A stretch of DNA of 64,000 nucleotides. Origin: Daphnia carinata. Lineage: Eukaryota; Arthropoda; Branchiopoda; Diplostraca; Daphniidae. The stretch covers positions 8,367,367 through 8,431,366 of the forward strand of contig NC_081339.1 of the NCBI RefSeq assembly GCF_022539665.2, given 5' to 3'. Shown here one piece after another: positions 11,456-23,309 of the stretch; position 1 is the stretch's first letter; each line of letters opens with the position of its first letter. A program made the position numbers and the translations under genes. The notes under the pieces are model-generated. The model was not told where the DNA came from, searched no databases, and saw nothing but the letters and a program-made list of their open reading frames with translations.

Positions 11456-12627
11456 CGTTGACTTGATCCTGCGAGCCGGCGTTGATGCCGACTTCGTGAC
11501 CACTTGGCGGGAGTGGCAAATTGGAGACGGGCGGAATGGGTGCGGCGGCTGGTGGAGTGACGGGACTGCCATCCACTTCGGTCTTGTAATTTCTGGCGGC
11601 CACTTCGGAGCGGAAAGAGACCTCGCTGATGAGAATCCAGCGAGCCGGAGCAGCCGGGAAGGACAAGCGCAGTTTGACGAAACGGCCCACTCGGTGGTGA
11701 AGCTTAACGCTGATGTTCCGTGAATTCTCGAAAATTCGGTCCTCTGGCGGACGGAAGATAATCGGCTCGCCCGGGTAGATTTGTCCGCCAACGCTGAAAT
11801 GCACTTGCATTTCGGAGAAGATCTAAAACATCGCAAATTCATTCAAAGAACACGACCCTACCTGGACATCTTTGGTGAACTGGTTATTGGCGAAGATGCT
11901 CAGCGAAGTGAAATCGCGCACCGTATCGAACTCGAAAACGATATCGACGGGCTGCCCGTTGCGCGAGTCGTTACGCCATCCGACCCAGCCTTCAAACGGT
12001 CGATCATAAAACGAACAAAGAAGAAAGAAGGAAAGCGAGGAGAGAGAAAAAAAAGGCCATGAAAACGATGACGCAATGTCGGGACAAGAAAACTGATACT
12101 TGGCATAAATCTTTACCTCGATCTTGGTCGTAATAACTGGCTTTGAAATTGTCGGGACCGAGTTTGCCGTCTGTCAACTGGCCGAGTCCCTGGCACAGGA
12201 AAGAGCCGCAGATGCCGTCGTAAGAGGCATCGTAGAATTGCCAACCGGCTCCTCGTTGATCTCCCTGCGTCATCTGATAGCTGGCAATGCCTTCAGACCT
12301 TCAAAGGAGAAAGAAAAACCCACAACAGATCGAACATTACACATCGTGAATGGACGGTCGGCTAGCAGCAACATTTGCTTCACGAGTTTATGATATGACG
12401 TAGTTAAATAAGACACACACAAAAATGTTTTTTTAGTGCAAAATGAATGCGTCTCTTGCGAGACGACAGGGTCTTATTACGTACCACGGGCAGCCGTAAA
12501 TTTCCACTCGCATGCAGACAGTTCGACGGTGATGGCTGTACGGGAAGAAGCGAAGCTTGCGGGCGATCAACACCGGATCCAGTTCGCGTTTCTCAGCCAC
12601 GTACGAGTTCGTATTTCCTGCGATTAC
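11456..12627 (-). CDS. discoidin domain receptor ectodomain exons, copy 1
   Basis: Exons (minus): 12627-12485, 12298-12117, 11989-11862 and 11822-11456. They encode most of the F5/8 type C (discoidin) domain and the following DS-like domain of a DDR collagen receptor. Landmarks: ARKLRFFPYS, RTVCMRVEIYGC at the end of the discoidin domain, YDG.....GLGQLTDGK, a VGWRNDS motif, and FVKLRLSFPAAPARWILISEVSF. The last exon ends phase 1 and joins the TM exon at 10335. All four exons are open. The signal peptide and first half of the discoidin domain are not found upstream: the sequence changes to repeat DNA at about 13,188. The acceptor of the third exon (at 11989) is less certain. Confidence 0.8.
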
Positions 12628-13187
12628 CTGAAAAGGGAATATTTTAAAATTAAAAACGAACGAAAAAAAAAAAGATGCTAGACAAAAATGGGGTCATATC
12701 ATTTGGCATTCATTGACACTATCAGTTTTTAGAGTTTCGCCAGTTTTCAAAATACACTTAAAAATTACATCACGTTCCTGGTCACAGAGGAAAGTGGCAA
12801 AACTCACTTCACCTATGGTCGTATACGCATAACGACTCACATAACGATTTAAAACTTTTCACCGAAAGGCAACTCTATCACCCAACCGCGATAAAAACCT
12901 AGCCTCGTAATCGACCGTTGCCGAGCTCCACCCGTAAAAACGGCACATCAATAAAACATCCTCAAATAGCTGACAGAACGAACTGATTTGTTTCACAAAC
13001 CACCATTTTTCTTATTTCTCTAAAATATGCAAGCGTGAAAAGCGCCATATTTTCTTCTGAAAAGTACCATTCACGTTAGCAAAAAGAAAAAAACTAATCT
13101 GATTGCATACACGAAATGCTACACCGCGTCAAGACGCGTCCCCCAAGATCTTTCCTATTCAAAATCAAAGCTTGGTGATGAGAACTT
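12628..13187. other. non-coding part of the duplicated DDR block
   Basis: This is sequence upstream of the first visible ectodomain exon. I searched it for the missing first discoidin exon and signal peptide on the minus strand and did not find them. Confidence 0.45.
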
Positions 13188-14266
13188 GTATGAGATGGCG
13201 AAATTTAGACGCTGCGTCGGAGTTGACCTATAGTCATCCAGTCTACATGGGCTTGTAAGAGAATGAATGAATTTTATAAAGAAACATCTTGTAAAAGTAA
13301 GAAAGTTGTCTTAAATATGAAATAGCGTAGAGATTGTACATGCAACAATCACCTGTAATGATGGCGTGAAAAAATTATCATCATATTTTCGTAAAATGAA
13401 TCAATCCGATGTGGAACACATTGTTCATTTGTTATATTCGAAATTTTCGACGGTTCTCATCGGCTATGGGCATCCAACACACACTATCAATTGACGATCG
13501 AGCTGCCATAGCCATTTAGGCAATGGCATATGCACTAAACGGAGGGAGAATTCAGATGTTTAGTTACGTTTATTATTAATGTTCGTTGATTGCTGTTGTA
13601 TGTTGTAATTTTTAATTAGAAGTAAAAAATGAGCTTTGTTCATTCAAAAACTGTGTCTAGGAAAATGTGAAATTTTACAAACCAATTCTTTGATGATTTG
13701 CTTTTGTCGTAGATTATCCTGTACTGGTTTCAACAACAGAGTTTGCGGTCAAACTTCTTATTAATTTGGTTGAAGTTTATTTATTTATCCACGACTACCC
13801 CTACGAAATACTTGCGATGTTTTCCTGGACAGTGCTCAGGTCAGGTCAAGCCAGGGGAGCAAGCACTTGTAGGGGTTTCCTTGGTCCTTAATTAAGAAAA
13901 AACAAATCTTCATGTTATTGAAAACGAGGATGGAAACAAGTCTGATGTTGACTACCACTTATCAGTAGATTAACCGAATCCTCCCAGAAATGGAATCAAA
14001 TGATATTCTGTCCAGATATACGAGTTACACTATTATATTCTTTGTTTATATAATCAAACATAGAATTTTCTATTTCACAAACTTTAACGTGTTACTTATT
14101 CGACTGTGATGAGCGTTTCTTACCAGTATTGCTCCCACGGTCATCGTGTAAAGTTGGACCATACGTTTCAGATAAAAACACCATGGCTTCAACGGCCGTG
14201 TTATAAGTATTAAACTAAGGTAAGAAACGGTTTAATGTCTACCAGATTATCGAACGCCAGCAGAAA
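13188..14266. repeat. dispersed repeat, right half, joined to the DDR block
   Basis: Starting at ATGAGATGGCGAAATTTAG this matches 29,109-30,184 nearly exactly and 47,541-48,370 at lower identity. In the 47.5-kb copy the same sequence is preceded by a left half that here is missing but is found at 26,709-26,846. It carries one copy of the CTTGTAGGGGTTTCC...TTAATTAAG motif at about 13,866. Confidence 0.7.
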
Positions 14267-14558
14267 CTTGTAGGGGTTTCCTTGGTCCTTAATTAAGAAA
14301 AAACAAATTAAAATTGAAGCTTCTCCCCTAGGTTTCACGTTATTAACGGTTGTCTTTTTTAAGAAAATGTGTGTCATCTCCAAGAAGAAAAAAGGAAATA
14401 CAAAAAAAAATAAAATTTGTAATGAGATCCATTAGTCAAACATACCACCCCGAAGATGACGCAAATACAATGTGTTGTGCGATGGGTTTTACAATAGAGT
14501 TTTACAATAGTTTAGGTTCATCGCTCTCAGGAAGAATCAGACAAGACTTCAGGAGTTT

Positions 14559-15242
14559 TTAAAAATGAGGCAAACAGACCTTACCAGCAAACAATTCAGA
14601 AATGACAGTGATCCACAATGCTAGAACAAAAAAAATGTATGAAAGTCCAACTTGAAAACTATTTGGTAATTGGTATGGCTCTCCTCCAATTTCAGACATG
14701 GAAAATCCCAGAGGAAAGATGACAGCAGCTAGGCAGAATAAAACCACTGCATAGGCACAAAAATAAATAGATAAATAAAATAGTTGAAACAAAATTGAAC
14801 AAGAATTTTTTTTACTTGCTGCAAATCCCACCCATCTTGCATAGGGTACAACATTGTAATCCCAATGACTTGAGATCAGAAGAACAACGGTTGTAGTTAT
14901 GCAAACACAGCCGATGAAGATACAAACAAGTGCCATCATCCATTCTGGTGGAAGATCAGGGGAGAAACATACTTTTGGACGATTGTATAAAGTAGTGCAG
15001 GTCCACATTAAACCCAAAAGAAGTTTCTCCTGTTGGTATATCCATCATCCATTGCATATATTAACAATAAAGAGCTTCTGAAGTTAGCCATCATACAGAA
15101 CATGAAATTGTTTTAATATTAATAATGGTATGCTCATACCTCCTACGTCTGTTACAATCCAAAATGGTAGGGCAAGTGCAACAATGGCAAATATATCGGC
15201 TGTAAGAAATAATGCCCCGGAAATCAATGTTAACTTTTCCAT
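14559..15242 (-). CDS. MOSMO: MOSMO homologue, array copy 1
   Basis: Three exons (minus): 15242-15147, 15029-14816 and 14746-14559, giving 165 residues, close to vertebrate MOSMO (about 167). Phases 0 and 1 fit the junctions. Family marks: MEKLTLISGALFLTADIFA at the N-terminus, the LPPEWMM segment before TM2, HWDYNVVPYARWVGFA, IFPLGF...EIGGEPYQLPN, and the LFAGKVCLP C-terminus. Four membrane helices are visible (about residues 8-28, 57-80, 104-121 and 137-158). Known role of the family: modulator of Smoothened, acting with MEGF8 and MGRN1 to reduce surface Smoothened and damp Hedgehog signalling. The ATG faces the plus-strand gene at 15845, about 600 bp away, so they may share a promoter region. 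Confidence 0.88.
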
Positions 15243-15844
15243 TTCTTGCCGTAACAACAAGGTTATATTTTTTACTATCCAGCCAAATGTGAAACCTTAT
15301 TGACTCTGGGCAAAATTTGAACGGCAATGTCCAAACTTGACCAAATGTCAAACTTTCTCTAAAACAACAAAATGTATAACAGCAAGAGCAAAGCAGAGTG
15401 CAGACGAAAAAAATATTGCCTTTGGCAGCCGAGCCTCCTCAGGTTTTGGGGGAGTGGGAACTCGTAGTCGGTAGTCGCCGCTCGGTTCTCGCATTCGCCC
15501 ACGCTAATTTCTAATCAATAAAAAAATACTGTAGATTATTATACTGCACCTTCAGAGCAAAACATTTGATTTTCAATATATCAACTGTAATCTCTGAAAC
15601 CCAAAAATCAACTGTTATTTTTTTACGGTTTCAAAAACTTTGAAAATAAAAGAAATTTGGCAACCCGTTGTGATATGTAGTACAATTATATTCGCGGCTG
15701 ATTGTTGTTTGGGGTCCTCCGATAAAAAAAAAATTAATGGTTTTTTTTTTAACTGTCATCTTGTGTTTTAGTTTTAGTCGATTTTATCTCGACAAACTCA
15801 GCCTGTATGTGAAGGAAGTTTGTGGTTCTATAATAACAAACGTC
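15243..15844. promoter_or_regulatory. shared upstream region between MOSMO and the divergent gene (copy 1)
   Basis: This is a 602-bp interval between two divergent start codons. A GC-richer core (about 15,420-15,510, with CGTAGTCGGTAGTCGCCGCTC) lies in AT-rich flanks, and no clear TATA box is seen, as expected for a bidirectional housekeeping promoter. It is repeated in units 2, 3 and 4; in copy 5 it is cut at 34,511. Confidence 0.45.
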
Positions 15845-16962
15845 ATGGGGCCTAAAAAAAAGGAAAGAGACACAGATCACTCGTCGTCATCCAAAGGAGG
15901 CACCACCACTAATAACGGTCGGGTTGCTGATTCCGTTCAAGCACTCAAGCAGATCATGAACTCTTTCTTCAAGCTTTTGAAAGTACGCGGCTAACTTATC
16001 TAAAGTGAAATTACATTTTTTAAAACTGATTTAGGCTTGGTCTAAACTGCAACAGGTGTTTCGATCATTAAAAAATATCCATAAGAATGTGCAATCATGC
16101 AATTTTTTTGTGCTATCATCTAATTCCCTTTTTATTCTTGTTTCTGTTTGGTTTTCCTGTATTACTCACACATACTGTTTTTAGAACCCACTCAGATCTA
16201 TAGGTATCTTCGCACACCTCACTTTCTTTCGGTAGTATTTATTAAATGTTAAATAAAGTTAAAATTGAATTGGAATAAATTTTTTTCTCCAATAGCCCAT
16301 TTTCCTTCATCGTACTCTGAGCTACATGAATGGAAGGTGCACCAGAAACCATCAAAACAGGAAAACTTGCAAACTGGTGAATTTGCTAGACAACAAAATT
16401 CAAAAGAATTCTCAGAATGATGTAAATACTCGGTCTAAATTTATGACATTGACTTTTCTTGGATTCTATGATCCAAAAGGTAAAAGCTCTGTGGTTACTT
16501 TTATTCATTGTAAAAAAATTTATGAATCGTTACATATGCCACAGTAAATGGCTGTCGGGAACCGGTGAAAGTCGAAACCCTTCTATTACAAATTGGACAT
16601 AAAAAAAGAAAAGACGTCTCCTCGCCAATTATGCAGGTGAGTCATATTGCTTTTTGAATGTGAGCAAAATATATGGACAATGCATTTTTATTTACAGATA
16701 AGTGTTGGCACAACGGAAGTTTGTATAAATCCCAGTGAAGAGTCTCCCCCTCCCAAAGCTCCAACGGTCTCCATCTCAACCGAGGATCTTAGTTTTCGCA
16801 ATGGCCAACAGGTAGGAAAATCTTGTTTTGGAAAATTACTAAAGCGTAACAACATCCCATTCAATCAAATGACTGCAGGGCAATTCATACGTATTGCTAT
16901 TGCGAGTTTCTGCGCCAGTAATATCCGAAATCCCATTAATTTGGTTGAAGTTTATTTATTAA
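15845..16962 (+). CDS. unrecognised six-exon gene divergent from MOSMO, copy 1 (open)
   Basis: Exons: 15845-15982, 16035-16055, 16296-16479, 16545-16636, 16698-16811 and 16879-16962. All have GT/AG ends and agree in phase (0, 0, 1, 0, 0), giving 210 residues. The N-terminus is polar and basic (MGPKKKERD, then Ser/Lys and a VQALKQIMNSFFKLLK helix). Exon 4 has CREPVKVETLLLQIGHKKRK and exon 5 a Pro/Ser-rich stretch (EESPPPKAPTVSIS). There is no signal peptide or TM segment, so it is likely nuclear or cytosolic. I do not recognise the family. The last codons (after APVISEIP) run into the dispersed-repeat sequence, so the true 3' end was probably replaced when the array formed. The exon model is inferred from splice signals alone. 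Confidence 0.5.
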
Positions 16963-17732
16963 TCCACGACTACCCCTACGAAGTACTGGCGATGTTTTCC
17001 TGGACAGTGTTCAGGACAGGTCAAGCCAGGTGAGCAGGCACTTGTAGGGGTTTCCTTGGTCCTTAATTAAGAAAAACAAATCTTCATGTTATTGAAAACG
17101 AGGATGGAAACAAGTCTGATGTTGACTACCACTTATCAGTAGATTAACCGAATCCTCCCAGAAATGGAATCAAATGATATTCTGTCCAGATATACGAGTT
17201 ACACTATCATATTCTTTGTTTATATAATCAAACATAGAATTTTCTATTTCACAAACTTTAACGTGTTACTTATTCGACTGTGATGAGCGTTTCTTACCAG
17301 TATTGCTCCCACGGTCATCGTGTAAAGTTGGACCATACGTTTCAGATAAAAACACCATGGCTTCAACGGCCGTGTTATAAGTATTAAACTAAGGTAAGAA
17401 ACGGTTTAATGTCTACCAGATTATCGAACGCCAGCAGAAACTTGTAGGGGTTTCCTTGGTCCTTAATTAAGAAAAAACAAATTAAAATTGAAGCTTCTCC
17501 CCTAGGTTTCACGTTATTAACGGTTGTCTTTTTTAAGAAAATGTGTGTCATCTCCAAGAAGAAAAAAGGAAATACAAAAAAAAATAAAATTTGTAATGAG
17601 ATCCATTAGTCAAACATACCACCCCGAAGATGACGCAAATACAATGTGTTGTGCGATGGGTTTTACAATAGAGTTTTACAATAGTTTAGGTTCATCGCTC
17701 TCAGGAAGAATCAGACAAGACTTCAGGAGTTT

Positions 17733-18415
17733 TTAAAAATGAGGCAAACAGACCTTACCAGCAAACAATTCAGAAATGACAGTGATCCACAATGCTAGAA
17801 CAAAAAAAATGTATGAAAGTCCAACTTGAAAACTATTTGGTAATTGGTATGGCTCTCCTCCAATTTCAGACATGGAAAATCCCAGAGGAAAGATGACAGC
17901 AGCTAGGCAGAATAAAACCACTGCATAGGCACAAAAATAAATAGATAAATAAAATAGTTGAAACAAAATTGAACAAGAATTTCTTTTACTTGCTGCAAAT
18001 CCCACCCATCTTGCATAGGGTACAACATTGTAATCCCAATGACTTGAGATCAGAAGAACAACGGTTGTAGTTATGCAAACACAGCCGATGAAGATACAAA
18101 CAAGTGCCATCATCCACTCAGGAGTGAGATCAGAGAGAAGCATACTTTTGGCCGATTATATAGAGTGGTGCAAGTCCACATTAATCCCAAAAGAAGTTTC
18201 TCCTGTTGGTATATCCATCATCCATTGCATATATTAACAATAAAGAGCTTCTGAAGTTAGCCATCATACAGAACATGAAATTGTTTTAATATTAATAATG
18301 GTATGCTCATACCTCCTACGTCTGTTACAATCCAAAATGGTAGGGCAAGTGCAACAATGGCAAATATATCGGCTGTAAGAAATAATGCCCCGGAAATCAA
18401 TGTTAACTTTTCCAT
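17733..18415 (-). pseudogene. MOSMO: MOSMO homologue, array copy 2 (frameshifted)
   Basis: Exons 18415-18320, 18202-17990 and 17920-17733. Exons 1 and 3 are as in the intact copies. Exon 2 has a cluster of differences at about 18,112-18,150, including a net one-base loss after KVCFS, which sends the frame to a stop within a few codons. Part of the cluster matches copies 4 and 5 rather than the adjacent copies 1 and 3, suggesting a conversion tract. Without correction this copy cannot make TM2-TM4. Confidence 0.8.
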
Positions 18416-19017
18416 TTCTTGCCGTAACAACAAGGTTATATTTTTTACTATCCAGCCAAATGTGAAACCTTATTGACTCTGGGCAAAATTTGAACGGCAA
18501 TGTCCAAACTTGACCAAATGTCAAACTTTCTCTAAAACAACAAAATGTATAACAGCAAGAGCAAAGCAGAGTGCAGACGAAAAAAATATTGCCTTTGGCA
18601 GCCGAGCCTCCTCAGGTTTTGGGGGAGTGGGAACTCGTAGTCGGTAGTCGCCGCTCGGTTCTCGCATTCGCCCACGCTAATTTCTAATCAATAAAAAAAT
18701 ACTGTAGATTATTATACTGCACCTTCAGAGCAAAACATTTGATTTTCAATATATCAACTGTAATCTCTGAAACCCAAAAATCAACTGTTATTTTTTTACG
18801 GTTTCAAAAACTTTGAAAATAAAAGAAATTTGGCAACCCGTTGTGATATGTAGTACAATTATATTCGCGGCTGATTGTTGTTTGGGGTCCTCCGATAAAA
18901 AAAAAATTAATGGTTTTTTTTTTAACTGTCATCTTGTGTTTTAGTTTTAGTCGATTTTATCTCGACAAACTCAGCCTGTATGTGAAGGAAGTTTGTGGTT
19001 CTATAATAACAAACGTC

Positions 19018-20134
19018 ATGGGGCCTAAAAAAAGGAAAGAGACACAGATCACTCGTCGTCATCCAAAGGAGGCACCACCACTAATAACGGTCGGGTTGCT
19101 GATTCCGTTCAAGCACTCAAGCAGATCATGAACTCTTTCTTCAAGCTTTTGAAAGTACGCGGCTAACTTATCTAAAGTGAAATTACATTTTTTGAAACTG
19201 ATTTAGGCTTGGTCTAAACTGCAACAGGTGTTTCGATCATTAAAAAATATCCATAAGAATGTGCAATCATGCAATTTTTTTGTGCTATCATCTAATTCCC
19301 TTTTTATTCTTGTTTCTGTTTGGTTTTCCTGTATTACTCACACATACTGTTTTTAGAACCCACTCAGATCTATAGGTATCTTCGCACACCTCACTTTCTT
19401 TCGGTAGTATTTATTAAATGTTAAATAAAGTTAAAATTGAATTGGAATAAATTTTTTTCTCCAATAGCCCATTTTCCTTCATCGTACTCTGAGCTACATG
19501 AATGGAAGGTGCACCAGAAACCATCAAAACAGGAAAACTTGCAAACTGGTGAATTTGCTAGACAACAAAATTCAAAAGAATTCTCAGAATGATGTAAATA
19601 CTCGGTCTAAATTTATGACATTGACTTTTCTTGGATTCTATGATCCAAAAGGTAAAAGCTCTGTGGTTACTTTTATTCATTGTAAAAAAATTTATGAATC
19701 GTTACATATGCCACAGTAAATGGCTGTCGGGAACCGGTGAAAGTCGAAACCCTTCTATTACAAATTGGACATAAAAAAAGAAAAGACGTCTCCTCGCCAA
19801 TTATGCAGGTGAGTCATATTGCTTTTTGAATGTGAGCAAAATATATGGACAATGCATTTTTATTTACAGATAAGTGTTGGCACAACGGAAGTTTGTATAA
19901 ATCCCAGTGAAGAGTCTCCCCCTCCCAAAGCTCCAACGGTCTCCATCTCAACCGAGGATCTTAGTTTTCGCAATGGCCAACAGGTAGGAAAATCTTGTTT
20001 TGGAAAATTACTAAAGCGTAACAACATCCCATTCAATCAAATGACTGCAGGGCAATTCATACGTATTGCTATTGCGAGTTTCTGCGCCAGTAATATCCGA
20101 AATCCCATTAATTTGGTTGAAGTTTATTTATTAA
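19018..20134 (+). pseudogene. unrecognised gene divergent from MOSMO, copy 2 (exon 1 frameshift)
   Basis: Same exon layout as the copy at 15845. The run of A after MGPKK is one base shorter, so the frame changes to PKKRKETQITRR and stops within exon 1. All later exons match copy 1. A single homopolymer difference may be real or an assembly slip, but it is shared with copy 3. Confidence 0.6.
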
Positions 20135-20905
20135 TCCACGACTACCCCTACGAAGTACTGGCGATGTTTTCCTGGACAGTGTTCAGGACAGGTCAAGCCA
20201 GGTGAGCAGGCACTTGTAGGGGTTTCCTTGGTCCTTAATTAAGAAAAAACAAATCTTCATGTTATTGAAAACGAGGATGGAAACAAGTCTGATGTTGACT
20301 ACCACTTATCAGTAGATTAACCGAATCCTCCCAGAAATGGAATCAAATGATATTCTGTCCAGATATACGAGTTACACTATCATATTCTTTGTTTATATAA
20401 TCAAACATAGAATTTTCTATTTCACAAACTTTAACGTGTTACTTATTCGACTGTGATGAGCGTTTCTTACCAGTATTGCTCCCACGGTCATCGTGTAAAG
20501 TTGGACCATACGTTTCAGATAAAAACACCATGGCTTCAACGGCCGTGTTATAAGTATTAAACTAAGGTAAGAAACGGTTTAATGTCTACCAGATTATCGA
20601 ACGCCAGCAGAAACTTGTAGGGGTTTCCTTGGTCCTTAATTAAGAAAAAACAAATTAAAATTGAAGCTTCTCCCCTAGGTTTCACGTTATTAACGGTTGT
20701 CTTTTTTAAGAAAATGTGTGTCATCTCCAAGAAGAAAAAAGGAAATACAAAAAAAAATAAAATTTGTAATGAGATCCATTAGTCAAACATACCACCCCGA
20801 AGATGACGCAAATACAATGTGTTGTGCGATGGGTTTTACAATAGAGTTTTACAATAGTTTAGGTTCATCGCTCTCAGGAAGAATCAGACAAGACTTCAGG
20901 AGTTT

Positions 20906-21589
20906 TTAAAAATGAGGCAAACAGACCTTACCAGCAAACAATTCAGAAATGACAGTGATCCACAATGCTAGAACAAAAAAAATGTATGAAAGTCCAACTT
21001 GAAAACTATTTGGTAATTGGTATGGCTCTCCTCCAATTTCAGACATGGAAAATCCCAGAGGAAAGATGACAGCAGCTAGGCAGAATAAAACCACTGCATA
21101 GGCACAAAAATAAATAGATAAATAAAATAGTTGAAACAAAATTGAACAAGAATTTCTTTTACTTGCTGCAAATCCCACCCATCTTGCATAGGGTACAACA
21201 TTGTAATCCCAATGACTTGAGATCAGAAGAACAACGGTTGTAGTTATGCAAACACAGCCGATGAAGATACAAACAAGTGCCATCATCCATTCTGGTGGAA
21301 GATCAGGGGAGAAACATACTTTTGGACGATTGTATAAAGTAGTGCAGGTCCACATTAAACCCAAAAGAAGTTTCTCCTGTTGGTATATCCATCATCCATT
21401 GCATATATTAACAATAAAGAGCTTCTGAAGTTAGCCATCATACAGAACATGAAATTGTTTTAATATTAATAATGGTATGCTCATACCTCCTACGTCTGTT
21501 ACAATCCAAAATGGTAGGGCAAGTGCAACAATGGCAAATATATCGGCTGTAAGAAATAATGCCCCGGAAATCAATGTTAACTTTTCCAT
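20906..21589 (-). CDS. MOSMO: MOSMO homologue, array copy 3
   Basis: Exons 21589-21494, 21376-21163 and 21093-20906. The 165-residue frame is intact. It matches copy 1 through the exon 2 region where copies 2, 4 and 5 differ (GGACGATTGTATAAAG type). Intron 2 carries the TTTCTTTTAC variant instead of the TTTTTTTTAC of copy 1. Confidence 0.87.
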
Positions 21590-22192
21590 TTCTTGCCGTA
21601 ACAACAAGGTTATATTTTTTACTATCCAGCCAAATGTGAAACCTTATTGACTCTGGGCAAAATTTGAACGGCAATGTCCAAACTTGACCAAATGTCAAAC
21701 TTTCTCTAAAACAACAAAATGTATAACAGCAAGAGCAAAGCAGAGTGCAGACGAAAAAAATATTGCCTTTGGCAGCCGAGCCTCCTCAGGTTTTGGGGGA
21801 GTGGGAACTCGTAGTCGGTAGTCGCCGCTCGGTTCTCGCATTCGCCCACGCTAATTTCTAATCAATAAAAAAATACTGTAGATTATTATACTGCACCTTC
21901 AGAGCAAAACATTTGATTTTCAATATATCAACTGTAATCTCTGAAACCCAAAAATCAACTGTTATTTTTTTACGGTTTCAAAAACTTTGAAAATAAAAGA
22001 AATTTGGCAACCCGTTGTGATATGTAGTACAATTATATTCGCGGCTGATTGTTGTTTGGGGTCCTCCGATAAAAAAAAAAATTAATGGTTTTTTTTTTAA
22101 CTGTCATCTTGTGTTTTAGTTTTAGTCGATTTTATCTCGACAAACTCAGCCTGTATGTGAAGGAAGTTTGTGGTTCTATAATAACAAACGTC

Positions 22193-23309
22193 ATGGGGCC
22201 TAAAAAAAGGAAAGAGACACAGATCACTCGTCGTCATCCAAAGGAGGCACCACCACTAATAACGGTCGGGTTGCTGATTCCGTTCAAGCACTCAAGCAGA
22301 TCATGAACTCTTTCTTCAAGCTTTTGAAAGTACGCGGCTAACTTATCTAAAGTGAAATTACATTTTTTAAAACTGATTTAGGCTTGGTCTAAACTGCAAC
22401 AGGTGTTTCGATCATTAAAAAATATCCATAAGAATGTGCAATCATGCAATTTTTTTGTGCTATCATCTAATTCCCTTTTTATTCTTGTTTCTGTTTGGTT
22501 TTCCTGTATTACTCACACATACTGTTTTTAGAACCCACTCAGATCTATAGGTATCTTCGCACACCTCACTTTCTTTCGGTAGTATTTATTAAATGTTAAA
22601 TAAAGTTAAAATTGAATTGGAATAAATTTTTTTCTCCAATAGCCCATTTTCCTTCATCGTACTCTGAGCTACATGAATGGAAGGTGCACCAGAAACCATC
22701 AAAACAGGAAAACTTGCAAACTGGTGAATTTGCTAGACAACAAAATTCAAAAGAATTCTCAGAATGATGTAAATACTCGGTCTAAATTTATGACATTGAC
22801 TTTTCTTGGATTCTATGATCCAAAAGGTAAAAGCTCTGTGGTTACTTTTATTCATTGTAAAAAAATTTATGAATCGTTACATATGCCACAGTAAATGGCT
22901 GTCGGGAACCGGTGAAAGTCGAAACCCTTCTATTACAAATTGGACATAAAAAAAGAAAAGACGTCTCCTCGCCAATTATGCAGGTGAGTCATATTGCTTT
23001 TTGAATGTGAGCAAAATATATGGACAATGCATTTTTATTTACAGATAAGTGTTGGCACAACGGAAGTTTGTATAAATCCCAGTGAAGAGTCTCCCCCTCC
23101 CAAAGCTCCAACGGTCTCCATCTCAACCGAGGATCTTAGTTTTCGCAATGGCCAACAGGTAGGAAAATCTTGTTTTGGAAAATTACTAAAGCGTAACAAC
23201 ATCCCATTCAATCAAATGACTGCAGGGCAATTCATACGTATTGCTATTGCGAGTTTCTGCGCCAGTAATATCCGAAATCCCATTAATTTGGTTGAAGTTT
23301 ATTTATTAA
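22193..23309 (+). pseudogene. unrecognised gene divergent from MOSMO, copy 3 (exon 1 frameshift)
   Basis: Carries the same one-A deletion in exon 1 as copy 2, so the reading frame stops early; exons 2-6 are intact. Shortly downstream (23,765-23,825) lies the only unit end followed by unique sequence, with an open helical frame IIERQQKLTVIEKELQERKE after a good acceptor. This may be a genuine downstream exon of the ancestral gene. Confidence 0.55.

Larger units (their letters stand above)
10927..14266. repeat. segmental duplication block, copy 1 (pairs with 26847-30184)
   Basis: This block, with four DDR ectodomain exons, the gene-free 12.63-13.19 kb and the repeat of 13.19-14.27 kb, recurs at 26,847-30,184 with near-perfect identity. 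Small indels are in homopolymers (for example one A near 13,295), and there is a local cluster of substitutions at 11,661-11,692. On the left copy 1 runs on as DDR intron, so the left end of copy 1 is ancestral and that of copy 2 derived. Confidence 0.85.

Noticed and set aside
11439-12393. Plus-strand open frames opposite the DDR ectodomain exons (and the same at 27,360-28,314)
   Set aside because: Antisense shadows of the minus-strand discoidin exons, which match a known family and splice in phase.
14350-14562. 70-codon plus-strand ORF repeated in each array unit
   Set aside because: It lies in the 3' flank of MOSMO, has poly-Lys/low-complexity start, no TATA or splice context, and is present only because the unit is repeated.
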